NCBI GenBank assembly: GCA_943788835.1
Contig: CALSRU010000010.1
Span: 155,426-219,425, forward strand
Length of the DNA: 64,000 nucleotides
Source: an uncultured Pseudomonadales bacterium
Lineage (GTDB): Bacteria; Pseudomonadota; Gammaproteobacteria; Pseudomonadales; UBA7434
Reading direction: 5' to 3'
The position numbers and the translations under genes are program-made. Positions 35,013-44,036 of the stretch are shown here, piece after piece (the stretch's first letter is position 1; each line of letters begins with the position of its first letter). The notes below the pieces were generated by a model. That model was not told the origin of the DNA, made no database searches, and was given only the letters and a program-made list of their open reading frames with translations.

Positions 35013-37364
35013 ATGTTAAAGAGAATTAAGCTTATTCAAGGAGTAGGCAATTACACGCAAACGCGGGCAAGTGGTATTGAATTGTCAGACGTGACTGTGG
35101 TGTATGGTGAAAACAGGTACGGTAAAAGTACTTTGTGCGATGTTATGCACTCGTTAGCTGAGGATAACCCTTCTTTCATATTGAATCGACAAAGCATACC
35201 GAACGATCTGACTAAACCGCCAAAAGTTGAGTTTATGTTCGGTACTGCCGCTGGAAATGTTACATCTAAATTTGAAAACGCCCAATGGCAGGTGAAAACA
35301 CCGGCTTGCTCTAAGCTATACGTTTTTGACCAGAGTTTTATCCATCGAAATGTAATTACTGGCCAAAAACAAGAGCGACCAAACTCCGAAAGCATGACAA
35401 GCTTCATTCTTGGTGAAACCAATACCGCCTTGTTTACAGCCCTAGCAGGCTTGAACGATAGATTACGAGAAGAGCGTAGGCTTCTCTCTAACATACAGGG
35501 TGAATTTGCTCCTCATGCAGTAGGTGATATTCCAGCATATGTTAGCTCCGCTTTGCCAGCAGAGACAAAAGAACAGCTAGAAACAAACGTGGCAGCACAT
35601 GAAGTGTCGAAGCAACATATTACAACTACAATTCAGAACATTGACAAGATCAAGCGACGTAGCCTTCTAAATTCGGTTGGCACTCAAGTTAACTTCGCCG
35701 AGGTAAGTGATTCGATTAATTCCGTACTGAGATCTAGCCTTCAAAATGTTCATCACGAATCCTTACTATCACTGCAACAGCACATGACAAATCATGTGAC
35801 GAACTCGGTCACATTTAAAGGCTGGGCTAGTCAAGGTATATCACAGATTAAAGATGACTGCCCCTTTTGTGGGCAAACTTTAGATGCTGATGCCCAAGGT
35901 CTAATTGCTGCATACCAACAGGCCTTCAATGAGGAGTTTGATAGGTTTAACGATACGACGAGACAAACCTTAAACAGTCTTCGACAGCCATTTAACATTC
36001 CTAATACTCGTGATCACCTTATTCAGCAGCACCACGCGAATATGCAAGTGTTTGAATTGTATATTGAGCCTGAGATTCTAAGTAATCAAACACTAGCACC
36101 ATTAAAAGCTACTCTAACGCAAAAGCACGAGGCTATTCTTGCTTCTTTCGATGCTGTTGTCGCTAATAGCCAGAGCGCTACGGAATTCTGGATTCCTAGG
36201 CTAGAACAAAAGTTTGCTACACCATATGAATCAGCTGAACTAGTTAGCTTTGACATTTTAAATACGGCGGCTACAACGTACAGCCAAGCAATTTATGATT
36301 ATTGGATAGTGGCAGAACAGATCAACGCTATATTCACTGCATATAAAGACTCGCTTAATGAAGCTCAGTTAAATACTCAACTAACTGCCATAAGACACGA
36401 GCAAAATCAAGCTAGTTTGAAACTAAAGAGAATCGGATTAGAGCCGCTTTGTGCGCAATATAGAGAGAAACTAACTGCAGTTAACGGGTTGGATACAAGC
36501 TACAGAGAACAAAAGCAGCAGCTTGAAGAGTCGCAAACTGCATACTTAGAGACTTACTTTAATTTGATTAATGAGCTCTTCCGTCAACTTGGTTCAAGTA
36601 ACTTTGAAATTATTAAAGTACCTAACAATCGTGGAAAACAGGTTATCTATGATCTTCGTGTTAAGTTCAAAGGCGAAGATATTCCTGCTGACAGAATCAA
36701 TACAGTCTTTAGTGAATCAGACCGCAGGGCATTAGCACTTTGTATATTTTTAGCAAAAGTGATGACTCTTTCGGCAGAGGAGAGGGCTAAGGCTATTTTA
36801 ATCCTGGATGATCCGGTAACAAGCTTTGATAACGAACGGATCGAACTTATTCTTATCAAGCTTGATGAATTGCAGCGGTCTGTAAAACAGTTGGTAGTTA
36901 CGACACACTATAAAGGAATGGCCACTAAAACGGCAAAAAAATTCAGGCATTGTGCAAAAGCACTGAATTTAGTTCACGGCGGCGACACATGCTCAATAAA
37001 TGAGGTCGATATCGCAGATATGATCGCTTCCGATCATGATATCGCGTTCGATAACATTAAAGCATTTGTAGATCGTGAAACGCATCTTGATATTAGAACA
37101 ACTTTGAGGCCATTTTTAGAGACCGAGATTCGTTCTCGTTTAAAAAAACAATTGGTTGAACTTGGGAAAACACCATTAAGTGATTTGTCCCCCTGCATAG
37201 AAGCATTAAAAAATAATGGCGATATATCTCCAGATGTTGAGGCAAGGGTAAGCTCAATCATAAACTCCCTTAATACACCTATGCACGAAATAGGTGGCGA
37301 CCCGCTTGAAAACACCAGATCATTGGCGGAGCAGATATTAAACATTGTATACGGTGACTTATAA
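35013..37364 (+). CDS. Cassette 6: AAA_13-type ATPase with a zinc-hook CxxC, RloC/PrrC-like
   Basis: A 783-residue ABC-type ATPase with one zinc-hook motif. Walker A is GENRYGKST (32-40), signature-like FSESDRRALAL (566-576), Walker B ILILDDPVTSFD (Asp599 and Asp600) and H-loop His632 (TTHYKGM). Between them are long coiled regions with Cys283 and Cys286 (DCPFCGQTL). This architecture fits AAA_13 proteins such as RloC, a tRNA-cutting phage-defence enzyme. The C-terminus has Arg699-x3-Glu703 (RPFLE) and His758 (NTPMHE); the first pair matches the PrrC/RloC spacing, but His is 55 residues further on rather than about 32. Nuclease activity is therefore a hypothesis. Confidence 0.75.
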   Translation: MLKRIKLIQGVGNYTQTRASGIELSDVTVVYGENRYGKSTLCDVMHSLAEDNPSFILNRQSIPNDLTKPPKVEFMFGTAAGNVTSKFENAQWQVKTPACSKLYVFDQSFIHRNVITGQKQERPNSESMTSFILGETNTALFTALAGLNDRLREERRLLSNIQGEFAPHAVGDIPAYVSSALPAETKEQLETNVAAHEVSKQHITTTIQNIDKIKRRSLLNSVGTQVNFAEVSDSINSVLRSSLQNVHHESLLSLQQHMTNHVTNSVTFKGWASQGISQIKDDCPFCGQTLDADAQGLIAAYQQAFNEEFDRFNDTTRQTLNSLRQPFNIPNTRDHLIQQHHANMQVFELYIEPEILSNQTLAPLKATLTQKHEAILASFDAVVANSQSATEFWIPRLEQKFATPYESAELVSFDILNTAATTYSQAIYDYWIVAEQINAIFTAYKDSLNEAQLNTQLTAIRHEQNQASLKLKRIGLEPLCAQYREKLTAVNGLDTSYREQKQQLEESQTAYLETYFNLINELFRQLGSSNFEIIKVPNNRGKQVIYDLRVKFKGEDIPADRINTVFSESDRRALALCIFLAKVMTLSAEERAKAILILDDPVTSFDNERIELILIKLDELQRSVKQLVVTTHYKGMATKTAKKFRHCAKALNLVHGGDTCSINEVDIADMIASDHDIAFDNIKAFVDRETHLDIRTTLRPFLETEIRSRLKKQLVELGKTPLSDLSPCIEALKNNGDISPDVEARVSSIINSLNTPMHEIGGDPLENTRSLAEQILNIVYGDL

Positions 37365-37369
37365 AAAAC

Positions 37370-37430
37370 ACGTAACAAGCGCATGCATAGGACCGCAGCT
37401 GCGCTGCGGCCTATGATGCGGGCGTTACAA
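37370..37430 (+). repeat. attC site of cassette 6
   Basis: The inverse core ACGTAAC (37370-37376) and the core GTTACAA (37424-37430) bound a 61-bp palindrome; CGCATGCATAGG and CCTATGATGCG pair almost fully. Confidence 0.8.
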
Positions 37431-37432
37431 CG

Positions 37433-37723
37433 CTATGTGCGCTGCTTGATATCGCGATAAAAATTTTCGTGGGAGCCAAGAGCCATTAACTCAAGAATTA
37501 GAGTTCCATCATCAAAACTATATCCCAATAGTGTCAACTGCTTGTTCATGTTAAATTTGTATACACGCAAAAATGCCAGATCACCTTTCTTCTGTTCGCC
37601 AAGAGCTGGTTTTGCCATTAATGCTTTAACGGCAGCATCCAGTTCTTTTTTCTGGTTCGGCTTAAGTTTCTTAACCGCCTTTTTAAAAGTAGGCGTCTGT
37701 AAAACGCTCTTTGCCTTAGCCAA
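37433..37723 (-). CDS. Cassette 7: RelE/ParE-family toxin
   Basis: A toxin of 96 residues if the TTG at 37723 is used. The core TPTFKKAVKKLKPNQKKELDAAVKAL, then KGDLAFLRVYKF and LALGSHENFYRDIK-like end (MALGSHENFYRDIKQRT) match RelE/ParE-superfamily toxins, most of which cut translated mRNA. The open frame runs upstream to an ATG at 37768 deep in the antitoxin gene. The TTG overlaps the antitoxin stop (TTGGCTAA) and has a GGAG site ten bases before, which fits a coupled TA pair. Encoded opposite to the other cassettes. Confidence 0.82.
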   Translation of the reverse strand: MAKAKSVLQTPTFKKAVKKLKPNQKKELDAAVKALMAKPALGEQKKGDLAFLRVYKFNMNKQLTLLGYSFDDGTLILELMALGSHENFYRDIKQRT

Positions 37724-37937
37724 AGTCGTAGCTCTCCAGTTTTCCCGCCTCTCTCTCGGCTTCGGCAATTATCGCTTGTTTCACAAATTCGTACGGTAAG
37801 TCAGGGTTGTCCTCCATGATTTCACCAATTTTAGCCCAATGCTCAATTTGCTTGGGTGGTGTACGGTTTAAGGCTTTTGCCATAATTGTAGCTTTATCAA
37901 TAAGGTCTTGGTCTAATCGTACGCTTGTTGTTGCCAT
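37716..37937 (-). CDS. Cassette 7: ParD-type antitoxin
   Basis: A 73-residue antitoxin. The N-terminus ATTSVRLDQDLIDKATIMAKALNRTPPKQIEHWAKIGEIMEDNP is a ribbon-helix-helix-like DNA-binding start found in ParD-family antitoxins of integron TA cassettes. It binds the toxin through its C-terminal part and represses its own promoter. The ATG at 37937 has a GAGGGC site and fits the family start; the open frame extends upstream but without support. It overlaps the toxin gene by eight bases. Confidence 0.85.
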   Translation of the reverse strand: MATTSVRLDQDLIDKATIMAKALNRTPPKQIEHWAKIGEIMEDNPDLPYEFVKQAIIAEAEREAGKLESYDFG

Positions 37938-38008
37938 GTTATTGCCCTCTACTAACACTACTGCTGCATATTGCCCCAATTGTAGCAATATGCCACAATT
38001 AAAACAAG

Positions 38009-38073
38009 TTGTAACAAGACGTGCCGAATCAGACAATGGGCTGCGCACTTCGCCGTTTCACTTAGCGTTATAA
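38009..38073 (+). repeat. attC site of cassette 7, right end of the array
   Basis: The inverse core TTGTAAC (38009-38015) and the core GTTATAA (38067-38073) bound a 65-bp site with CAGACAATGGGCTGCGC-type arms. The next gene is chromosomal. Confidence 0.75.
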
Positions 38074-38119
38074 GTCTAGTAAAGCGAATATTTCGTCGAG
38101 CTCGTGGCTATAGACGCTA

Positions 38120-38728
38120 TTAACCCTGCTCAAGCTCTGCGCACGCCACAATCGCCTGAGCTAACGTTTTTCCTGAGATAGGCCTAAATCTTTTTGCACC
38201 GGGAATCCATTGCGTCGCCGCCTGCAAGACCTTTTTACCCACTGCCTCAGCGGTCCGATGCGCCTCACGCTCACCAAAAATAATAGATGGCTTAAAAAGC
38301 ACCAATGTGGCAAAGCTTTGCTGCTGCGCAAATTGATCTAACTGCCCTTTAACTCTATTGTAAAAAATAGGTGACTTAGCGCTCGCACTTGGTGAAGAAA
38401 CTAAAAACAGTCGAGTCACACCATTAGCGGCCGCGGCCTCTATAACGTTTGCCTGATAGGTATAATCCACTTGATAAAATGCCGCTCTACTGCCGGCTTG
38501 TTTAATCGTTGTACCCATGCAAGAAAATAAATCATCACCCTGAATGAGATGAGACCATTCAGCAATGGAATCAAAATCAACCACATGGTTAATCAATTTA
38601 GGGTGACTCTCTGGAAAGGCTCGGCGCGTAAACACCACCACTTTTTCATAGGTATCACTAGCCAGAAGAAACCGCGTCAAGAATTTCCCGGTCAAACCGG
38701 TTGCACCAATAACAATAGCTATTTTCAT
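38120..38728 (-). CDS. NAD(P)H-binding oxidoreductase, atypical SDR family
   Basis: A 202-residue Rossmann-fold protein. The dinucleotide-binding motif GATGLTGKFL lies at residues 8-17 (IAIVIGATGLTGKFL), followed by LFSCMGTTIKQAGS, RLFLVSSPSASAKSPIFYNRVKGQLD (Ser and Tyr-x3-Lys) and the PSIIFGEREAHRTAE stretch. It resembles the YbjT/Htatip2 group. The substrate is not known. It follows the thiolase gene by 73 bases and is the first gene outside the array. Confidence 0.85.
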   Translation of the reverse strand: MKIAIVIGATGLTGKFLTRFLLASDTYEKVVVFTRRAFPESHPKLINHVVDFDSIAEWSHLIQGDDLFSCMGTTIKQAGSRAAFYQVDYTYQANVIEAAAANGVTRLFLVSSPSASAKSPIFYNRVKGQLDQFAQQQSFATLVLFKPSIIFGEREAHRTAEAVGKKVLQAATQWIPGAKRFRPISGKTLAQAIVACAELEQG

Positions 38729-38801
38729 AATGAGTTAACCGCAATAGTTTGAGCTTAATGAAGCGTTGATGAGGCTAGGTAGCGAAGCTGACGCCAGCTT
38801 G

Positions 38802-40007
38802 TTATGACAAGCGCTCAATAAGCAGCGCTGTGCCTGCACCTGCGGCACCACTGGTGGCGACTATACCTGTTTTAAGTTGGCGTCGTTCCAGCTCATCCAG
38901 CAATGTGCCCGTCATGATGCCACCGGTTGCTCCCAGCGGGTGGCCCAACGCAATGCACCCTCCGTTCACATTCAGCTTTGTATGAGGAATATTTAAATCA
39001 CGCTGGCATTGCACCATAACCGCGGCAAACGCCTCATGTATTTCAAACAAATCCACTTGCTCAACATTCAAATCTTCTTGCCTTAGCAGTGCCTTTGTGG
39101 CGGCCACGCAGCCGGCTACCACTGCACGATTATCATCATTCACATTGATCATTGCGCGAATGCGTGCGCGCGGTTTTATATTTAGCAGATCACCCGCTTC
39201 GAGCGAGCCAATTAACAACGCCGACGCACCGTCGGCCATAGCCGGTGAATTGCCGGCCGTATGAATGTGTGTAATAGCATCATAACCATTTAACTCAGCT
39301 AATTGTGCTTCATCCGCCCAGGGTGCTTGAGTAAAGCTTGGTAACATCGCCGCCAGTGATTCTGAGGTGGTATTGTCACGGATGATTTCGTCGTGTTCGA
39401 CTCGCTGGCCCGTAACAGGATTATCGATGGCAATAATTGATTTAAAAAAACCATGCTTGCGCGCATGGGCCGCCCGCTGCTGGCTCATTAGCGCTACCGC
39501 ATCAGCTTGCTGACGGGAAACGTTTTGGCAGGTGGCCACAAAGTCGGCACCATTGCCCATCATGTACATACCTAACGTTTTAGCCAAGTCTTTATCAGTA
39601 AAAGCTACCGGCTGATCAGATAGCATACCCACTCGCGACATCATCTCAACGCCGCCAGCAACGACCCAATGACTCATACCCGTCATGACTTTCATCGCAG
39701 CGAAATTAATCGCATCAACACCCGATGAACAGTAGCGATTGAGTGTAATGCCAGGCACCTGCGAGGGCCAACCATGGTAGAGCGCCGAGGTTTTCGCAAT
39801 GTTAGCAGCCTGCTCACCCACCTGCGTCGCGCAACCCAAGATAACATCATCGATACGCGACGGATCAAGACCCGTGCGCTGCTCCAGGGCTTGATAAAGA
39901 GCACTTAATAAATAAAATGGCGTCAGTGCGTGTAGGCCGCCATCGGGGCGAGCCTTACCGCGCGGGGTGCGAATGGCATCGTAAATATAAGCCGATGTTT
40001 GCGTCAT
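38802..40007 (-). CDS. Acetyl-CoA C-acyltransferase (thiolase)
   Basis: A 401-residue thiolase of the degradative type. The nucleophilic Cys is in LNRYCSSGVDAINFAAMKV; the C-terminal motifs GGCIALGHPLGATGGIMTGTLLDEL and TSGAAGAGTALLI contain the His and second Cys equivalent. The ATG at 40007 gives the family start SAYIYDAIRTPRGKARPDGG; the longer frame overlaps the neighbouring gene and is rejected. It lies with a second thiolase and a carotenoid oxygenase on the same strand. It probably releases acetyl-CoA from 3-ketoacyl-CoA. Confidence 0.9.
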   Translation of the reverse strand: MTQTSAYIYDAIRTPRGKARPDGGLHALTPFYLLSALYQALEQRTGLDPSRIDDVILGCATQVGEQAANIAKTSALYHGWPSQVPGITLNRYCSSGVDAINFAAMKVMTGMSHWVVAGGVEMMSRVGMLSDQPVAFTDKDLAKTLGMYMMGNGADFVATCQNVSRQQADAVALMSQQRAAHARKHGFFKSIIAIDNPVTGQRVEHDEIIRDNTTSESLAAMLPSFTQAPWADEAQLAELNGYDAITHIHTAGNSPAMADGASALLIGSLEAGDLLNIKPRARIRAMINVNDDNRAVVAGCVAATKALLRQEDLNVEQVDLFEIHEAFAAVMVQCQRDLNIPHTKLNVNGGCIALGHPLGATGGIMTGTLLDELERRQLKTGIVATSGAAGAGTALLIERLS

Positions 40008-40065
40008 GGATTTTTTTAAACTCTTGCTTTTATTGTTCACTCGAAGCGAGTTGCGCCAATCCCAA

Positions 40066-41298
40066 CTAAGTGCCCACCACAAAGGCCGCGCAAGTGGTGG
40101 TACTGCCACCTAAATTAAAGGCACCGAAGTTTTTGGCGCCCTCTACTTGATAGCTACCGGCTTTACCCGTTACCTGCTTATACGCATCGAGTAACATCCG
40201 CACACCCGTAGCCCCGACCGGATGGCCTAAGCCAATCAGACCGCCGCTAGGATTAATCGGCAAGGCGCCCTGCATAGTGATGGTGCCGTCATCAATCGCG
40301 CGATACGACTCGCCCGGCGCTGTTAAACCCATGTGATCAATGATCATATACTCGGTTATCGAAAAGCAGTCGTGCACTTCGAGCCCATCAAGGCTACGAA
40401 CCTCAGGCATCCCTGCTCGTCGCAAAGCATCATCGAAGGTGTCTTTAACATGTGGGAATACCAGTGGCTGCCCTTCTGACAATTCGAGCTTGCGTTGCAT
40501 CAGCATGGCTGCACTGCGATGGCCCCAGCCCTTAATGCGCGGTAAACTATCGAGTGACACATTGTGCTGTTTAGCATAGCGCCGCGCATAATCTTCACTG
40601 GCAAGAAACACCACCGCAGCACCGTCGGTCACCTGACCACAATCTTGCTTGCGCAATTGCCCTTCAATAACAGGGTTGGCCTTGTCGTCACTGGAAAAAC
40701 TGCTTTCATTTAATTGCCAGTTACGCGTTTGTGCATTGGGGTTATTTTTAGCATTGGCAAAATTATTTTTTGCAATGGCGCGCAAATAATCGATATCGGT
40801 GCCGTAGCGCTGCTGATAAATATCATAAATGCTGGCAAACATGTGTGGCCAAGGATAAGTACAGCCTTGTGTTTCTATGCCGCGCCACGCAGCGGCACCC
40901 AAATGATCAGCACCTGTTTTACCGTCGACATTTCGCATCAGCTCAATACCCAATACACAGGCAAGACCATAATGGCCCGCTTCTATATCACGCATGGCCG
41001 CCAGCAATGCCATTGAGCCCGAGGCACATGCCGCTTCGTGTCGTGAAGTTGGAATATTATGTAAGGTCGGATGAACATGGCCAAAAAAACCGTTGAGCAA
41101 TGCCTGCCCCGTAAATAAGGACGAAACAAAGTTACCCACATGCGCCACTTCAATATCGTCAGCATCGATCTGAGTGCTGGCCAAGGCATCATTTAAACTA
41201 GCTTCAAACAAACCATAAATATCGCTGCCTTCGCGATTCCAGTTGCGTGAAAAATCAGTTTGACTGCCGCCAAGAATATAAACGGGTGAATGTGTCAT
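40066..41298 (-). CDS. Thiolase-family acetyl-CoA acetyltransferase
   Basis: A 410-residue protein of the thiolase/SCP-like group. The active-site Cys is in EAACASGSMALLAAM, the His motif in GGLIGLGHPVGATGVRM. Start YILGGSQTDFSRNWNREGSDIYGL is typical of the SCP-type acetyltransferases. The adjacent thiolase is 58 bases downstream. Substrate not known. Confidence 0.88.
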   Translation of the reverse strand: MTHSPVYILGGSQTDFSRNWNREGSDIYGLFEASLNDALASTQIDADDIEVAHVGNFVSSLFTGQALLNGFFGHVHPTLHNIPTSRHEAACASGSMALLAAMRDIEAGHYGLACVLGIELMRNVDGKTGADHLGAAAWRGIETQGCTYPWPHMFASIYDIYQQRYGTDIDYLRAIAKNNFANAKNNPNAQTRNWQLNESSFSSDDKANPVIEGQLRKQDCGQVTDGAAVVFLASEDYARRYAKQHNVSLDSLPRIKGWGHRSAAMLMQRKLELSEGQPLVFPHVKDTFDDALRRAGMPEVRSLDGLEVHDCFSITEYMIIDHMGLTAPGESYRAIDDGTITMQGALPINPSGGLIGLGHPVGATGVRMLLDAYKQVTGKAGSYQVEGAKNFGAFNLGGSTTTCAAFVVGT

Positions 41299-41353
41299 AG
41301 ATTATCCTGCTGCCAAAAAAAGGGATCGTTTGTTTATGAAAAGCTACCTTGCT

Positions 41354-42877
41354 TTAGGCATTGATATAAATATCTTCACCTTTGAGCCAATTGGTATGAA
41401 AGGCAAACGGCGCGCGATGCGGCAACCTCAGCTTGCAAATTGGACCTTGAGTAATATTTCTCGCATCGAAAATTAGCGTATAAGAGGTCCAGTCATTGCT
41501 ATCGGTAACTATCGTTACTAAATAACCGTCATCTTCGGCCGTGTCTCGCGTCGCACCTCGCCTCGGACAAAAAGGCGTTTCACTGCCAAACACGCCATTG
41601 CCGTAATCGTAACGCTGATATTCGCCTGTTTGAATATCGTATTTAACCAGCGCACCAAAAGCCAAAGTACCAATACCGTCATGCTCTTTATTCATAATGT
41701 ATTGGTTGTAGCTGTAACGACTTTTATGACCCATGTACAAAGGATTAGCGCGAGGAAATTCAGTATTCAGCGTATCTAGATCCTGCTCAATCACTTCACC
41801 CGTTTTTAAATTAAACTTCCACACGTATAAATTAGCTTCGAGCCGCATATAAGCCAGCATATGTGACAGTTCGCCTTCGGCGGGGTCGGCTTTAGGCATG
41901 GGGTTGGTTGAGCGACAGCCCACCTGTACAACCCAATCGCCTTCTTCCCAACAATTGATGACATGCAAAATATAACAGGGCTCGCACTCAAACCATATTA
42001 CTTCGCTGCCTTTTCCATAGCGAGGCTGCACACCAAATCGCGTGGGCTCATCGCGATGAAATGTCATGACACGCTTTTTGGTTTTTTCAAGCAGCGCCAC
42101 ATCGTGATAGAACGGGCAGTCGTGCAAAATAACAAAATTGGGCGTCAAACCAATATCGTGCGGCAACCGCGGGCCCGGTAATTCGATGGGCTCATCATGA
42201 ATAACACTGCCTTTGTGATCGACAATACCGTAACGCAAATAAGGAAACTCATCGAAATAGTCGAAAAAAACCAGCTCATTTTTTTCCGAATCGACCTTAG
42301 AGTGCGCCGATAGCGCTCGCGTTAACTGCCCGTCAAAATTTTCGCGGCCTTTAGTCTCTAACGTTTGTGCATCAAGCTGATACGGTATACCCGCGTTATA
42401 CCACAGCGAAAGAATATGCCTATTAAAAAACAAAACGTCGGTATTAGACGTGTCCTTGATAGGAAACCCAGGCAAACTAAAATCAAACGGCCCCATCACG
42501 CCCGGCCAAATCGACTCACCCTTAGCGGCCTCGGCGCAATGCGCATCAGTCTGAATCCAGCGGTTGCGATAGCCGGCCACGCCATCTTTAAAATAAACGG
42601 CGTAAAGCATACCGTCGCCATCAAAAGGATGATGATTGAAGCGCGGCTTAAACACTGGGTTGGGGCCATTGCGCACGTAGGCGCCGTACAAATCATCGGG
42701 AATTGCACCACTTATCACCTCCAGCTGATCGACCTGCGTCTCGAGCGTGGTGGGAGCGTAAATGCCGTGTAGGTAGGGGTTGTCTATATCGGCTGTCCAA
42801 GCCGGCGCATCGGGCGCTTGTGAACCGTCTTGAGCTCTGAGCGGGATATTATTTTCTGTGATATTCAGCTGAGACAT
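41354..42877 (-). CDS. Carotenoid oxygenase family protein (RPE65/lignostilbene-type)
   Basis: A 507-residue, iron-dependent beta-propeller dioxygenase. Four His ligands are expected and fit HSK (LSAHSKVD), RLPHDIGLTPNF, YILHVINCWEEG and FAFHTNWL. The motif GAYVRNGPNPVFKP near the start and DGDGMLYAVYFKDG are standard. The family cleaves carotenoids or stilbenoids at a C=C bond. The adjacent thiolases hint that cleavage products may feed into acyl-CoA degradation, which is inference. A 172-base gap separates it from rnpB. Confidence 0.9.
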   Translation of the reverse strand: MSQLNITENNIPLRAQDGSQAPDAPAWTADIDNPYLHGIYAPTTLETQVDQLEVISGAIPDDLYGAYVRNGPNPVFKPRFNHHPFDGDGMLYAVYFKDGVAGYRNRWIQTDAHCAEAAKGESIWPGVMGPFDFSLPGFPIKDTSNTDVLFFNRHILSLWYNAGIPYQLDAQTLETKGRENFDGQLTRALSAHSKVDSEKNELVFFDYFDEFPYLRYGIVDHKGSVIHDEPIELPGPRLPHDIGLTPNFVILHDCPFYHDVALLEKTKKRVMTFHRDEPTRFGVQPRYGKGSEVIWFECEPCYILHVINCWEEGDWVVQVGCRSTNPMPKADPAEGELSHMLAYMRLEANLYVWKFNLKTGEVIEQDLDTLNTEFPRANPLYMGHKSRYSYNQYIMNKEHDGIGTLAFGALVKYDIQTGEYQRYDYGNGVFGSETPFCPRRGATRDTAEDDGYLVTIVTDSNDWTSYTLIFDARNITQGPICKLRLPHRAPFAFHTNWLKGEDIYINA

Positions 42878-43002
42878 ACATATAAACCATTCGCCGGTGC
42901 CTGATAATACAGCCTAGTTTACCTGAAGATAGTCCGAGGCCGCTGGCGTATCACTCGCAGATTACATAAACATAATGCGCCTGCAAAGCCGATCTTAGGC
43001 AA

Positions 43003-43038
43003 AAAAATAGGAGATAACGCTGGGTTATCTCCTATTTT
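43003..43038 (-). terminator. Terminator downstream of rnpB
   Basis: On the minus strand, the stem GGAGATAAC / GTTATCTCC is followed by a T-rich tail (TATTTTTTT). It lies about ten bases past the 3' end of rnpB. Confidence 0.85.
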
Positions 43039-43047
43039 AGATTAAAC

Positions 43048-43417
<370 letters not shown>

Positions 43418-43502
43418 GTAGACAGTTTACCCTCCCCCAGCCAGATAGCTAGTGCCGCAGGACGCATTTGTGCAAATAAACGTGCATGCCATCACTGCCC
43501 AT

Positions 43503-43982
43503 TCAGTGATAGTAAACACGTCCGCGATAATGGTAGTCGTAATCGTTATCGCGGCTTTGCGCCTGTGTTTTAGGCCCGCCAATCGCAGTCCACCCGATCG
43601 CTACCAGCACACCGTCTTCAAAGACATACGGGGTAAACTCATCATCCGTCACCAAACCATCGGGGAAAGACCTTGAGCGAAAAAAATAAATCTTTTTGGT
43701 CTTGCCATTGTCGATGTACTCCTCAGGCGCCTTGCTAAATTGCGTAGCAACAGATGACTGAGTAGGCAGTAAAATATCCAACACCTGCTCCATACTCTGG
43801 CCCAGCTCGATGCGTGGAGCCTGAGCTTGATAGGCCGCTATAGCGCCACTGATTTGGCCGCTGCTTGCACAGCCGGCGACAAAAAAGACCACGGCAATGC
43901 CAATAAATCTTTTCACGGAAGTACTAAAAAGCAACGATGCTTGCATCCGTATTGATTGAACTCTGCGCTTAATACCGCTCAT
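43503..43982 (-). CDS. Hypothetical lipoprotein
   Basis: A 159-residue secreted protein. A hydrophobic segment ends in a lipobox (FFVAGCAS; Cys about residue 38 of this start), followed by an acidic domain (IELGQSMEQVLDILLPTQSSVA, GKTKKIYFFRSRSFPDG, DDEFTPYVFEDGVLVAIGW). The pattern resembles the SmpA/OmlA-type or DUF3192 small lipoproteins, not certain. The ATG at 43982 has a GAGG site; the frame reaches further upstream without one. Confidence 0.75.
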   Translation of the reverse strand: MSGIKRRVQSIRMQASLLFSTSVKRFIGIAVVFFVAGCASSGQISGAIAAYQAQAPRIELGQSMEQVLDILLPTQSSVATQFSKAPEEYIDNGKTKKIYFFRSRSFPDGLVTDDEFTPYVFEDGVLVAIGWTAIGGPKTQAQSRDNDYDYHYRGRVYYH

Positions 43983-44036
43983 ATTAAAATCCTCGTGCAA
44001 TGGTAACTGCTTAACTCTGCCTCTCAACGCTCACTC

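Larger units (their letters stand above)
31638..38073 (+). mobile_element. Integrase-less integron cassette array (CALIN), seven cassettes
   Basis: Seven cassettes follow one another, each with a gene and an attC site that starts near the stop codon (YAAC-type inverse core) and ends in a GGCGTTA-type core. Orientation of the attC sites puts the attI end on the left at 31638. I found no tyrosine recombinase gene beside it. Gene content is patchy and AT-richer than the flanking chromosome. Clusters of attC sites without an integrase are known as CALINs. Confidence 0.85.

Noticed and set aside
30269..38073. Whole region as a tRNA-integrated genomic island
   Set aside because: I found no copy of the tRNA 3' end at the right side and no integrase gene, so island boundaries cannot be supported; the cassette array alone explains most of the content.
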